Assembly (NCBI GenBank): GCA_017461425.1
Contig: JAFTXY010000011.1
Coordinates: 1-64,000 of the forward strand
Length of the DNA stretch: 64,000 nt
Direction of reading: 5' to 3'
Origin: Candidatus Gastranaerophilales bacterium
GTDB lineage: Bacteria; Cyanobacteriota; Vampirovibrionia; Gastranaerophilales; Gastranaerophilaceae
Of this stretch, positions 17,815 through 28,198 are shown piece by piece (positions within the stretch are counted from its first letter, which is position 1; the number at the start of each line of letters is the position of its first letter). Below the pieces are notes generated by a model. That model searched no databases, was not told where the DNA came from, and saw nothing but the letters and a program-made list of their open reading frames with translations. The position numbers and the translations under genes were made by a program.

Positions 17815-17842
17815 CAAAGCGCAGTCTGAAAACTAGTGCGAC
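17815..17842 (+). repeat. 28-bp direct repeat, copy 2
   Basis: An exact second copy of the sequence at 17699-17726, here in non-coding DNA, 116 bp downstream start to start. It suggests local duplication of the hppA 3' end or recombination at this site. Confidence 0.95.
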
Positions 17843-17862
17843 ACACTAGATAAACATATATA

Positions 17863-17892
17863 AACCGGAATTATTAAATTCCGGTTTTTCTT
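17863..17892 (+). terminator. Rho-independent terminator downstream of hppA
   Basis: A perfect 10-bp stem (AACCGGAATT at 17863-17872, AATTCCGGTT at 17877-17886) with a 4-nt loop is followed by TTTCTTTT. Confidence 0.9.
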
Positions 17893-17960
17893 TTAAAATT
17901 TGCTCTATACTTAAAAAAATGTTTTAATTAAATATATCTCAACATACGAAAGGAGAAATT

Positions 17961-18278
17961 ATGTTTTGTAAAAACTGCGGAAAAGAAATTGATGACAAAG
18001 CGGTAGTATGCATTCATTGTGGTTGCGCAACGGGTGGCACAAATATAAATATGTCAAAAGATTGGTTAATCACATTACTTCTTTGTTTATTTTTAGGAGT
18101 TCTTGGAGCCCATAGATTTTACACAGGACATACTGGTACAGGAATTGTTATGGCAATTTTAACAATAACAGGTATTGGAGCGGTTGTTACAGGAATTTGG
18201 GCTATTGTAGATTTAATTTTTATTGCATTAGACAATTTCAAAACAGCTGATGGCAGAATAATAACAAGAATACAATAA
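17961..18278 (+). CDS. Zinc-ribbon TM2-domain membrane protein
   Basis: The 105-residue protein begins with a zinc ribbon (Cys3, Cys6, Cys17, Cys20 in CKNCG and CIHCG), followed by a TM2 domain: a first helix about 35-50, the GAHRFYTG loop motif, and a second helix about 62-88 ending near the acidic DLIF. TM2 proteins are common in bacteria and have no firmly known function. A strong AAGGAG ribosome site precedes the ATG. The stop is 14 nt from ilvD, so the two may be cotranscribed, which gives no clear functional hint. Confidence 0.85.
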   Translation: MFCKNCGKEIDDKAVVCIHCGCATGGTNINMSKDWLITLLLCLFLGVLGAHRFYTGHTGTGIVMAILTITGIGAVVTGIWAIVDLIFIALDNFKTADGRIITRIQ

Positions 18279-18292
18279 TAAAAGAGGAAAAA

Positions 18293-19951
18293 ATGAGAAG
18301 CGATATCTTAAAAACAGGAGTAGAACACGCACCACACAGAGCTTTATTATATGCAGGGGGGTTAAGTGATAAAAATATTAAAAAGCCCTTTATAGGTATT
18401 GCAAGCTCATTTACAGATTTAGTTCCAGGTCATGCAGGAATGCGTGATTTAGAAAGACAAATTGAAAAAGGTATACATTCAAACGGCGGACAAGCTTTTA
18501 TTTTCGGAGTTCCCGCCGTTTGCGATGGCATTGCAATGGGTCATTGCGGAATGAGATATTCTCTTCCATCTCGTGATTTAATTGCAGATTGCGTTGAAAC
18601 AGTAGCAAGTGCACATCAACTTGATGGCTTAGTATTACTAACAAATTGCGATAAAATTACTCCTGGTATGCTTATTGCAGCTTTAAGATTAAATATTCCA
18701 TCAATTATTGTTACAGCAGGACCATCTTTAGAAGGACATTGCAAAGGTGAAACCTTAACATTTATTAGAGGTTCTTCAGAAGCTGTCGGAAGATATAGAA
18801 TCGGCGAAATTTCTCATGAAAAATTATGCGAAATGGAACATTATGCTTGCCCTACAATAGGTTCTTGTCAAGGTTTATACACAGCTAATACTCTAGCTTG
18901 TCTAACAGAAGTTATGGGTATGAGTTTACCAGGATGCGCAACTGCTGCTGCAGTTTCATCCAAAAAGAAAAGACTTGCATTTGATTCAGGTTATGTAATT
19001 TGCGATTTAGTAAAAGAAAACGTTTTACCTCGTGATATCATTACAAAAGATTCAATAAGAAACGCAATTATTGCTGATTTAGCTCTTGGCGGTTCAACAA
19101 ATTCTATCCTACATTTATTAGCAATAGCACAAAGTGCAGATATAGAATTATCTTTAGCTGATTTTGAAGAATTAAGTAATAAAATTCCACAAATTATAAA
19201 ACTAGACCCATCAAGCACACTGACTATGACAGATTTAGACAACGCTGGTGGAATTTCTGGAGTATTTAAAACAATTTACGGCAAAACCCCAGAAATGAAA
19301 AATACTAAAAATTTATTAGGCATCTCTATTGAAGAAATAGCACAAAATGCATGGGTTGATAATAATGTTATTAAACCATTCGATAATCCAATTACATCAA
19401 ACCCCGGTCTTGCAATTCTACATGGAAATTTAGCTCCTGATGGCGCTGTTGTAAAAATTTCAGGAGTAGATAAAGATGTTTTTGAATTTAAAGGTACAGC
19501 TAGAGTATTTAACCACGAAGAAGATGCTATGAAAGCAATTGAAGATGATGTTGTAGTAGCAGGAGATGTTGTTGTAATTCGTTATGAAGGTCCAAAAGGC
19601 GGACCTGGTATGAGAGAAATGCTTGCCCCAACTTCATTGTTAGTTGGAAAAGGCTTAGGTAAAAAATGTGCCCTTATCACAGATGGCAGATTTTCAGGCG
19701 GAACAAGAGGATTATGCATAGGTCATATTTGCCCTGAAGCAAGTGTTGGTGGTGTAATCGGATTAATTGAAGATGGCGACACAATAGAAATAGACATCAA
19801 CAAAAGAACAATCAACCTAAATGTTTCACAAGAAGAATTAGAAAAAAGAAAAGAAAACTTTAAACCATATATAAATGATGTTCCGAAAGGATATTTATCA
19901 AAATATCAAAGAAACGTTTCACAAGCCAACAAAGGAGCTATTGCTCAATAA
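18293..19951 (+). CDS. ilvD: Dihydroxy-acid dehydratase
   Basis: IlvD dehydrates 2,3-dihydroxy-acids in valine, isoleucine and leucine synthesis. The 552-residue protein has [10 protein letters not shown] (Cys119), [14 protein letters not shown] (Cys192), [17 protein letters not shown] and [11 protein letters not shown]. At the third cluster position it reads [10 protein letters not shown], as in the E. coli type, without the Cys of the [2Fe-2S] plant/cyanobacterial-type enzymes; a [4Fe-4S] oxygen-sensitive cluster is inferred. The other branched-chain genes are not in the window. Confidence 0.95.
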   Translation: MRSDILKTGVEHAPHRALLYAGGLSDKNIKKPFIGIASSFTDLVPGHAGMRDLERQIEKGIHSNGGQAFIFGVPAVCDGIAMGHCGMRYSLPSRDLIADCVETVASAHQLDGLVLLTNCDKITPGMLIAALRLNIPSIIVTAGPSLEGHCKGETLTFIRGSSEAVGRYRIGEISHEKLCEMEHYACPTIGSCQGLYTANTLACLTEVMGMSLPGCATAAAVSSKKKRLAFDSGYVICDLVKENVLPRDIITKDSIRNAIIADLALGGSTNSILHLLAIAQSADIELSLADFEELSNKIPQIIKLDPSSTLTMTDLDNAGGISGVFKTIYGKTPEMKNTKNLLGISIEEIAQNAWVDNNVIKPFDNPITSNPGLAILHGNLAPDGAVVKISGVDKDVFEFKGTARVFNHEEDAMKAIEDDVVVAGDVVVIRYEGPKGGPGMREMLAPTSLLVGKGLGKKCALITDGRFSGGTRGLCIGHICPEASVGGVIGLIEDGDTIEIDINKRTINLNVSQEELEKRKENFKPYINDVPKGYLSKYQRNVSQANKGAIAQ

Positions 19952-19956
19952 AGCTT

Positions 19957-20613
19957 ATGAAAAAACCTATTCTGATAGAAATATTTATATGGGTAGTTAT
20001 TTTAACGTTAATTTTTAGCGGTTTAATATTTGCTTATTCAAAAATATTTGTAGAACCCAATGTTTATAATATTCAATTTAAAGATATTGATGGCATAACA
20101 AAAGGTTCTCCTGTCCGTTTTATGGGAATAAATGTTGGTTATGTAAGAAAATTAAAACCAAAAGCCAAATATATTAATGTGCAAATTATAGTAACCAAAA
20201 AAGATATGAAAATTCCAAACGGAACAGCAGCAAGAGTAGAGTTTTATGGTCTTGGAGGCTCAAAATCAATAGAACTTATGCCACCTGATGGCTCTTGTAA
20301 TGTTGGTATTTTAACAAGCGATACAATAAGAATAAATGATGTTGCATATGAAGCAATCGGTATTGTTGAAATTATAGAAGAATTAGAAAAATATATTAAA
20401 GGCATAAATAAATATTCTGTTCAAAAAATCCTGGAAACAATTAAAGAAGCAAGAGATGATAAAATTAAAAATATCGAAAAAGAGCTTGTTGATATAGAAG
20501 AAAATGTTGCCGAAAAATTTGAAAATGTAAAAGAAAAACAAGAAGAAATATCAACTAAAATCAAAAAAGTTAATGAAAATGTCGAAAAAATTAACGAATT
20601 TATTAAAAAGTAA
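19957..20613 (+). CDS. Mce/MlaD-domain protein
   Basis: An N-terminal membrane anchor (about residues 8-30) is followed by a single Mce/MlaD domain (about 38-115, with the GSPVRFMGINVGYV stretch) and a long Lys/Glu-rich coiled coil (about 140-218). MlaD-type proteins bind phospholipids and form hexameric rings in lipid transport between inner and outer membranes. The ATPase and permease partners (MlaF, MlaE) are not adjacent. It follows ilvD by 5 nt, presumably on one transcript. Confidence 0.85.
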   Translation: MKKPILIEIFIWVVILTLIFSGLIFAYSKIFVEPNVYNIQFKDIDGITKGSPVRFMGINVGYVRKLKPKAKYINVQIIVTKKDMKIPNGTAARVEFYGLGGSKSIELMPPDGSCNVGILTSDTIRINDVAYEAIGIVEIIEELEKYIKGINKYSVQKILETIKEARDDKIKNIEKELVDIEENVAEKFENVKEKQEEISTKIKKVNENVEKINEFIKK

Positions 20614-20646
20614 TTTTATGATATTATTTTCTTAAAGGGAAATAAG

Positions 20647-21585
20647 ATGGCAAGACAATCAAAAGCAAAAAAAGAAATCGAAGTTGTAATAGACGTTGAG
20701 ACAACTGGTTTAGATTATACAAGAGAAAAAATAATAGAATTTGCCGGAGTTAAGCTTGTAAACGGTAAAATCGAAGACACTTTTGAAACATTAATTAATG
20801 CTAAACAACATATAAGAAAATCTTCTCAAGCAATACATGGAATTACAGAAGAAGATTTAGCTGATGCGCCATTAGAAGAAGAAATATTCCCTAAAATTTT
20901 TGAATTTATTGGCGATGCGACAATAGTTGCGCATAATGCCATTTTTGATTTTAGCTTTTTGAATAAAACATCTAAAAGATTATACGAAAAACCAATCGAA
21001 AATAATTACATTGACACACAAATGATGTTTAAAGAAGTTTATCCGCAGTATGAATCTTGCGGATTAGATTGCCTTGTTAATGTTTTTAATGGAAACAATG
21101 AAAAACGTCACAGAGCAATGGGTGATGCTATGGCTTTAGCTCAATGTTATCCAAAATTAAAAGCTCTATACTATCAAAAATATAACTGGCAATTATCTCA
21201 AATTGATCATGTTGAATATTTATTTGAAAGATATTTAAGATTGCAATCAGCAATTAATACAATGCAATCAGAAATCCAAGACTTACGTTCAATTTTTAAA
21301 ATATATTTTGAACGTGGCGGAAAAGAAATACAATCTAACACTGGAGAAATTTTAACATACAACCACAAAAAAACATTCTCTTATGATTTTGCACAAATAA
21401 AAGATGTTTTAGATGAAATCGGAGCATTACCAAAAGCTGTTAAATTAAACAATGCATTTGTTGATAGATTAGTTATGGGCGCTGGAGTTTCAGAAGAGGC
21501 AAAAGAAATAATCAAATCTGCAAGGGTAGAAATCAGCGAAAATAAATCTTTCAGTGTTATTAAACCTGACAAAAAACAAGGCTAA
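20647..21585 (+). CDS. DEDDh 3'-5' exonuclease (DnaQ/epsilon-like)
   Basis: Residues 10-185 are a DnaQ-type exonuclease. The active-site residues are all visible: Asp16 and Glu18 in VIDVETTGLD, Asp101 in AHNAIFDF, and His155 and Asp160 in RHRAMGD, so it is the DEDDh class. The remaining 125 residues are helical, partly coiled coil, and match no domain I know; they may bind a polymerase or DNA. It could be the proofreading subunit of the replicative polymerase or a repair nuclease. The ribosome site AAAGGG precedes the ATG. Confidence 0.88.
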   Translation: MARQSKAKKEIEVVIDVETTGLDYTREKIIEFAGVKLVNGKIEDTFETLINAKQHIRKSSQAIHGITEEDLADAPLEEEIFPKIFEFIGDATIVAHNAIFDFSFLNKTSKRLYEKPIENNYIDTQMMFKEVYPQYESCGLDCLVNVFNGNNEKRHRAMGDAMALAQCYPKLKALYYQKYNWQLSQIDHVEYLFERYLRLQSAINTMQSEIQDLRSIFKIYFERGGKEIQSNTGEILTYNHKKTFSYDFAQIKDVLDEIGALPKAVKLNNAFVDRLVMGAGVSEEAKEIIKSARVEISENKSFSVIKPDKKQG

Positions 21586-21683
21586 GCTATTATACTTGTT
21601 GTTGATAAAAACTAATCATTTTATATGTAGAAAAGAATTCTACTTTTGTTATAATATAGACAAAATTAGGTAAAGGAAAACTA

Positions 21684-22922
21684 ATGAGTTTAAAACAAAT
21701 GCTAAAAAGATTATCAATATTTTTCATATTTTTCGCACTTTTTTGTATAACCAACATACAAAATCCAGCTTTGGCAGTAACTCCACAAAATTTATATGAT
21801 AAAGCTTGGAAATTAATACAAACAAAATACGTTGATGAAACACAAAACCAACAAAATTGGGAACGCTGGCGCCATAAATATGACAATGTTATAAAAGACG
21901 AAGAAGATGCATATGTTGCAATGGCAACTATGGTTGATTCTTTAGGCGATGTTTATACAAAATTTTTAACTCCAAAAGAATATAAAGAAGAATCAGAAAG
22001 CATACAAGGCTCCTTAAAAGGTATTGGTGTGCAAATTGGCGTTAGAGAAGGTAAATTATTGATTATTGCACCTCTAGAAGATACTCCTGGCGAACGTGCA
22101 GGGCTAAAAAGCGAAGATGAAATTTTAGAAATTGATGGCAAATCTACAAAAGGTATAACTGTAGAAGCTGCAGCAGAAAAAATTAGAGGTCCTGAAGGAA
22201 CAAAGGTTCGACTTTTGGTTAAAAGAAAAAACGAAGCTCCAAAATTATATACAATCGAAAGAGCAAACATTGAACTTAAATCTGTTTCAACAAAAGCTCC
22301 TAAAATTGGAAAAGTTGATGATAATTTAGGCTATATCAGACTAAGCTCATTCTTATCAAAAAATGCAGCAGCTGAATTCAAAGCAGCTCTTGAACAATTA
22401 AAAACAAAAGATGGAATTATTGTTGATTTACGCTCTAATCCAGGTGGACTTTTAACAAATTCTATTTATATAGCAGATATGTTGCTAAGTTCAAAAGTTA
22501 TTGTATCAACTGTTGATAGAGATGGTTATAAAGAAACCCAAAAATCATTATCTCAAGTAAACAGCATCCAACCGGTCGTTGTTTTAATTAATGAAGGCTC
22601 TGCTTCTGCTTCTGAAATTTTAGCAGGCGCTCTAAAAGATAACAAAAGAGCTCTAATTGTAGGTAAAAAATCATTTGGAAAAGGCTTGGTACAAGAAATA
22701 AACAAACTTCCTGATGGTTCTGCTTTGCACATTACAATTCAAAAATATTTAACTCCAAACGGAACAGACATTCATAAAAAAGGTATAACACCAGATTACG
22801 AAGTTGAAATTAAAGAGGCTGATGTGAAAGCAAATAAAGACCCGCAATTAGCAAAAGCTTGTGAATTATTACAAGAACAAGTTCATAAAAACACAAATTT
22901 TCCACAAATAGAAATTAAATAA
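21684..22922 (+). CDS. ctpA: Carboxy-terminal processing protease, S41 family
   Basis: A signal peptide (about 1-30) leads to a periplasmic protease with an N-terminal helical region, a PDZ domain (about 105-190, with KGIGVQIG and GERAGLKSEDEI) and the S41 catalytic core. The Ser in GSASASEI (about 309) and the Lys in KKSFGKG (about 334) form the dyad. CtpA enzymes trim protein C-termini or cell-wall hydrolases. The window has a second homologue at 36078-37337 with the same layout. AAAGGAAAA before the ATG is the ribosome site. Confidence 0.93.
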   Translation: MSLKQMLKRLSIFFIFFALFCITNIQNPALAVTPQNLYDKAWKLIQTKYVDETQNQQNWERWRHKYDNVIKDEEDAYVAMATMVDSLGDVYTKFLTPKEYKEESESIQGSLKGIGVQIGVREGKLLIIAPLEDTPGERAGLKSEDEILEIDGKSTKGITVEAAAEKIRGPEGTKVRLLVKRKNEAPKLYTIERANIELKSVSTKAPKIGKVDDNLGYIRLSSFLSKNAAAEFKAALEQLKTKDGIIVDLRSNPGGLLTNSIYIADMLLSSKVIVSTVDRDGYKETQKSLSQVNSIQPVVVLINEGSASASEILAGALKDNKRALIVGKKSFGKGLVQEINKLPDGSALHITIQKYLTPNGTDIHKKGITPDYEVEIKEADVKANKDPQLAKACELLQEQVHKNTNFPQIEIK

Positions 22923-23035
22923 AATATTAACTTTTGTTAATAAATTATACTTTTTAATTAAAATCATTAAAGTTTAAATGCTTAATTGTCGTATTTTTAA
23001 CTATAAGGTCGAACAATAAAGGAGCATCTAAACTT

Positions 23036-23308
23036 ATGGCTGAAAATTATAGCTTAGGTTCAAGATTTGGTTTAAATGTATTTAAACAAAATACAAACTC
23101 TGCTAATGCGCAACAAAGCGAAGCTAGTTTGTTAAAAACCGTTGGCGATATTGTTGATTCGATGACCAGTTATGTTGCAAAACACGAAGATGTTTTTAGT
23201 GGAGAAGTTGAAAAGGAAATTGGAATGTATTCACGTCAAAGCATGATTGTGAGCATGAATATGAAAGCTGTAGATGGCAACAAACATAGATTTGATATGA
23301 ATATTTAA
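23036..23308 (+). CDS. Small conserved-looking protein of unknown function upstream of atpD
   Basis: I do not recognise this 90-residue protein. It has no signal peptide or membrane helix, a polar N-terminus rich in Asn/Ser/Gln and a likely helical middle (SLLKTVGDIVDSMTSYVAKH). AAAGGAG lies 11 nt before the ATG. The frame has normal codon use for the window and lies between its own spacer and the atpD promoter, so I believe it is real. Confidence 0.6.
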   Translation: MAENYSLGSRFGLNVFKQNTNSANAQQSEASLLKTVGDIVDSMTSYVAKHEDVFSGEVEKEIGMYSRQSMIVSMNMKAVDGNKHRFDMNI

Positions 23309-23365
23309 TCTCCTATAAACGATTGAATTTTAACCAAAATTCCGCTTTTAAAAGTTTAAATTAGA

Positions 23366-23371
23366 TATAAT
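23366..23371 (+). promoter_or_regulatory. Candidate -10 box of atpD
   Basis: TATAAT at 23366-23371, 35 nt before the atpD ATG. No good -35 match lies 16-18 bp upstream. Confidence 0.45.
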
Positions 23372-23393
23372 TTATATACAGATACATGTATAG

Positions 23394-24815
<1,422 letters not shown>

Positions 24816-24819
24816 CTTC

Positions 24820-25227
24820 ATGAATGATAAAATTCATTTAAAAGTAATAACTCATGAAAAAATTGTCTACGAAGATTATATAGACGAATTGTATGTGCAA
24901 GCAATTGATGGCAGTTTAGGTATCTTAAAAAACCATTTACCAATAATTTGCGCTCTAAAAGTTGGGGTTGCAAAAGTTGTAAAAGAAAAAATGCCTCAAT
25001 GTATCGCAATTATGGGCGGGATATTGCAATTTGCTAACAATAGCGCAACTATTTTGACAGATGTTGCCGAATTAGAATGCGATATTGATGTAGCTCGTGC
25101 TCGTCAAGCAAAAATCAGAGCGGAAGCTAGATTAAGAGCAAGAGATGAAAATATCGATATGGCAAGAGTTCAAGTAGCACTAGCAAAAGCAATCGCTCGA
25201 ATTTCAGCCAAAGACAAACATTTTTAA
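24820..25227 (+). CDS. atpC: ATP synthase F1 epsilon subunit
   Basis: The central-stalk subunit, 135 residues: an N-terminal beta sandwich (VITHEKIVYED, DGSLGILKNHLPI, MGGILQF) and a C-terminal two-helix hairpin from about residue 88. It starts 4 nt after atpD, with a GGAG inside the atpD end as its ribosome site. A GTG in frame at 24790 would overlap atpD and add ten residues; the ATG is preferred because the family starts right at the beta sandwich. Confidence 0.95.
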   Translation: MNDKIHLKVITHEKIVYEDYIDELYVQAIDGSLGILKNHLPIICALKVGVAKVVKEKMPQCIAIMGGILQFANNSATILTDVAELECDIDVARARQAKIRAEARLRARDENIDMARVQVALAKAIARISAKDKHF

Positions 25228-25252
25228 AAAGAGGCTTTAAGCCTCTTTTTTT
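25228..25252. terminator. Bidirectional terminator between atpC and the permease
   Basis: AAAGAGGCT (25228-25236) pairs with AGCCTCTTT (25240-25248). T-runs follow on both strands. The loop (25237-25239) is the TAA stop codon of the minus-strand permease. Confidence 0.9.
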
Positions 25253-26628
25253 ATTTTAGATAATCTTGCTTGATTTTTCTTTTCCCAAAAATTATATACA
25301 GGAATTCCTAATAATGTTAACAACAAACCAGGAACCGTATATAAAGGCTTATAAATTGTCAAAATAATTATTATAAAACTTGCTAAAATACAAAAAGCGA
25401 CAGGAATAAAACTTGGAACTCTATAAACATCTTTTTCTTTTGGAAAAAGTTTTCTCATTCTAAAAATGCCAAAAATAGTTATTGCATAAAATATGATTGA
25501 AGAATAAATAACATAATCTAATAATTGTGCATAATTTCCCCATAAAATCAAAACACAAATCCAAAAACATTGAAGCCATAATGAATTTTGAGGAGTTTTT
25601 GTTTTACGGTTAATATATGCTAAATGTCTAAAGAAAATTCTATCTTTTGCCATTTTATAATACACGCGAGAACCCGTTAAAATCATTCCATTTGCACATC
25701 CAAAAGCAGAAATAGCAACAATAATAGCTATTATATGCAATGCTTTTTCTCCAAAAATATGATTAACCATTTGTGCAACAACAATATCTTCAGGAGATGT
25801 TTTTATCATATCCAAAGGCAAAGTTGATAAATAAATCATATTCAAAAGAAAATATAATGAAATAACAAGCAAAGTGCCTATAAATAATGCTTTTTTAATA
25901 TTTTTTTCAGGTTTTTTTATTTCAGATGTAATAAATGTCACATTATTCCAAGTAATTGAAGCAAACAAAGCACCAACAATACTCATCCCAATTAGCTTTA
26001 TAGTGTCATAATTGAAAGAAATATTATTATTTGCTAAGGAAAAATTTGAAAACAAAGTTTCAAAATTAAATCCAAAAAACAATCCGCAAATTATTATTAA
26101 AATTATAGATAATACTTTTGTGACTGTAAAAATATTTTGCACCAATACCCCTGTTTTAATACCTCTTGAATTAATAAAAGTCAAAAATAAAACAGAAAAA
26201 ATTGCAAAAACTTGCTGCGTTGTAAGACAATAACTGCCAATCTCTAAAATTTTATGCCCTTGCGAAATAAACGGACAAATTAACCCAACAAATTTTGCCA
26301 TAGCAATATTAACAGCGGCCAATGTACCTGTTTGAATTACTAAAAACAAAGTCCAACCATATATAAACGCAAGTTTTTTACTAAATATTTTCTTTAAATA
26401 AATATATTGTCCGCCCTCGGATGGAATTGTTGAAGATAATTCGCCATAACTAAGCGCTCCGAGCATTGTTATAAAACCTGCAAGCATCCAAACAAAAATT
26501 AAAAGCATAGAAGAATCAACATCTCTTGCAATATGAGATGAGACTATAAAAATACCGCTTCCAATCATTGAACCTGCAACAACAGAAATTGCATCTTTTA
26601 GGGATAATGTTCGTTTTAATTCGGACAT
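25237..26628 (-). CDS. APC-superfamily amino-acid permease
   Basis: A 463-residue membrane protein with about 12 helices. The first helix carries the substrate-binding GSMIGSGIFI motif of the APC family, and the WNNVTFITSEIKKPEKNI stretch marks the LAT/SteT-like branch of amino-acid transporters and exchangers. The substrate is not readable. I start it at the ATG at 26628, where the conserved cytoplasmic N-terminus begins; an ATG six codons upstream is possible. It lies downstream of, and probably in one operon with, the unrecognised membrane protein at 26656. Confidence 0.9.
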   Translation of the reverse strand: MSELKRTLSLKDAISVVAGSMIGSGIFIVSSHIARDVDSSMLLIFVWMLAGFITMLGALSYGELSSTIPSEGGQYIYLKKIFSKKLAFIYGWTLFLVIQTGTLAAVNIAMAKFVGLICPFISQGHKILEIGSYCLTTQQVFAIFSVLFLTFINSRGIKTGVLVQNIFTVTKVLSIILIIICGLFFGFNFETLFSNFSLANNNISFNYDTIKLIGMSIVGALFASITWNNVTFITSEIKKPEKNIKKALFIGTLLVISLYFLLNMIYLSTLPLDMIKTSPEDIVVAQMVNHIFGEKALHIIAIIVAISAFGCANGMILTGSRVYYKMAKDRIFFRHLAYINRKTKTPQNSLWLQCFWICVLILWGNYAQLLDYVIYSSIIFYAITIFGIFRMRKLFPKEKDVYRVPSFIPVAFCILASFIIIILTIYKPLYTVPGLLLTLLGIPVYNFWEKKNQARLSKIKKEA

Positions 26629-26655
26629 AGTCAAATAATAACACAAAAATTATTT

Positions 26656-28074
26656 TTATTCATTTGCGCCAGGGAATTTGTCTTGATTTGTTAATTTTTT
26701 AGTTATTGAATATTGAACTTTCGGTATTAAATATGCTAGTGCAAATATTGAAACAGCTGTTCCAAAAATATTAAATCCTAAATTCATAATTTTGTTTTGT
26801 TTAGCAATTTTTCTAACAAATTTTTCATCAATAACACAATTTTCCTTATGTGCAGCATTTTGAATTTGGTTAACAAAATTTGTTATTGATTGTCTTATTT
26901 GTTCAAGTTTTTTAGCACTAACATATCGTTTTGGATTTAGCGCAGCATTATTTGTGCCTTCTTGCATAGCTTTTTTCAAAAATTCAGGTTCCGTCATCCA
27001 TCCTTTTGATAAAATATCCATTGCTTGTGTTTTTGTTAAAACGCCATTTCCATCAAATATTGGCTGCAAGGTTGCCATTTGTTTTGCTTTATCTTCAAAT
27101 TTTGGAAATGCCTTAATAAAATCATCAACAGAAATAACTTTTTTATCTTCAAAAAGCTTTATGATTTTTCTTGAATTCATCTCGCCAACTTCGCCAAGTG
27201 CAAGTCTTGAAACATTAACTTCATCTATTTTATTATTTGGTTTTTTAGCTTTAATTTTTGAAATTAAATATTCAGACACACAATCAGAAATTTTTGGATT
27301 AATATCCGTATTATTTGTTATTTTATTTAATAACCCAACAATATGATTTGTTGAAAATAAATAGAAATAAATAGATGAAATATCTCTAAATAAACTTTCT
27401 ATTTTTTCATATTTATTTCTGGAATTATGAAATCTTCCGGCAACAACTCCAGCATCTGTGATTAAAAGCCTTGCTGTTTGATTATTTTCTAATGTATGAG
27501 TTAAGGCAATTCCTTTATCTAACAATGAAGTGAATGACAATTCTTTTCTATTAGTCATAGTTTTAAATTGGTTTAAATTTGGAGCATTCAAAGTTTGAAT
27601 ATTTTGTTTTTTATTTTTTTCCTTATCTGTTACTATTTTTGATATTTTATGATTAATTTTTGGTAAAAGAAAACCAATAAAAAACGTAGCAACAGCAGTT
27701 GCACCAAGAGTATTACCAACTTTAAACGCAACAGATTTTTTATCTATTGCATTATTTAAAACAGGATTTCTCAAAAAATCTCTACCAATATCAAAATCAA
27801 AATCTTTGATATTTAATACTTTTTTTCCAAAAGCATCACCAATTTTTTTAAGAATTTGTACTCCATAAATCCAAACTAAAGCACTAACTCCTTGTTCCAC
27901 AAGTCTTTCTGTTGCTTCTTGTTTGCCACCTCTTTTATTAGCTTGATTTGCCCTGCCCAAAGTAACCCCAGTTTCAATGGCTAAAGTAGGGATTGTAGCA
28001 TTAGGGTTATAAAACATTCCTAATGGAGCATTTAAGCCTTTAAAAGAATTTTGTTGTTGATTGTTTATGCGCAT
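26656..28074 (-). CDS. Unrecognised membrane protein with an internal repeat and N-terminal FKG motif
   Basis: I do not recognise this 472-residue protein. It opens with a Gln/Asn-rich peptide ending in NSFKGL (9-14). Hydrophobic segments lie at about 61-75, 118-140 and 431-452. The last two resemble each other: GNTLGATAV ... FLLPKINHKISK (120-146) and GFNIFGTAV ... YLIPKVQYSITKK (433-460), i.e. a glycine-rich helix ending in PK and a basic amphipathic stretch, suggesting an ancient duplication. Between them is a soluble, mostly helical region of about 280 residues. It is divergent from the four-winged-helix regulator and upstream of the permease gene. Confidence 0.75.
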   Translation of the reverse strand: MRINNQQQNSFKGLNAPLGMFYNPNATIPTLAIETGVTLGRANQANKRGGKQEATERLVEQGVSALVWIYGVQILKKIGDAFGKKVLNIKDFDFDIGRDFLRNPVLNNAIDKKSVAFKVGNTLGATAVATFFIGFLLPKINHKISKIVTDKEKNKKQNIQTLNAPNLNQFKTMTNRKELSFTSLLDKGIALTHTLENNQTARLLITDAGVVAGRFHNSRNKYEKIESLFRDISSIYFYLFSTNHIVGLLNKITNNTDINPKISDCVSEYLISKIKAKKPNNKIDEVNVSRLALGEVGEMNSRKIIKLFEDKKVISVDDFIKAFPKFEDKAKQMATLQPIFDGNGVLTKTQAMDILSKGWMTEPEFLKKAMQEGTNNAALNPKRYVSAKKLEQIRQSITNFVNQIQNAAHKENCVIDEKFVRKIAKQNKIMNLGFNIFGTAVSIFALAYLIPKVQYSITKKLTNQDKFPGANE

Positions 28075-28115
28075 AATATCTTTTGTTTTAAAACTTATGA
28101 AGAAAAATAATTGCC

Positions 28116-28132
28116 AAATAAAGCATTTATTT
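28116..28132. promoter_or_regulatory. Inverted repeat in the divergent promoter region
   Basis: AAATAAA (28116-28122) and TTTATTT (28126-28132) are separated by GCA. The 124-bp gap also has AGCA-N6-TGCT at 28171-28184. Either could be an operator for the adjacent winged-helix regulator; AT-rich symmetry arises easily by chance here. Confidence 0.3.
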
Positions 28133-28198
28133 AAAATTGTAAATTAAAAAATAAAATATAGCACACAAAAAGCAAAAATATGCTTTAATAGAATTGGT

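Noticed and set aside
21590-21886. Minus-strand open frame over the ctpA start
   Set aside because: Overlaps the ctpA signal-peptide region, no ribosome site and no recognisable product.
28171-28189. Promoter (TATGCT or TTTAAT) for a leaderless multi-wHTH mRNA
   Set aside because: Neither has a -35 match at normal spacing, so I did not list it as a promoter, although the ATG also lacks a ribosome site.
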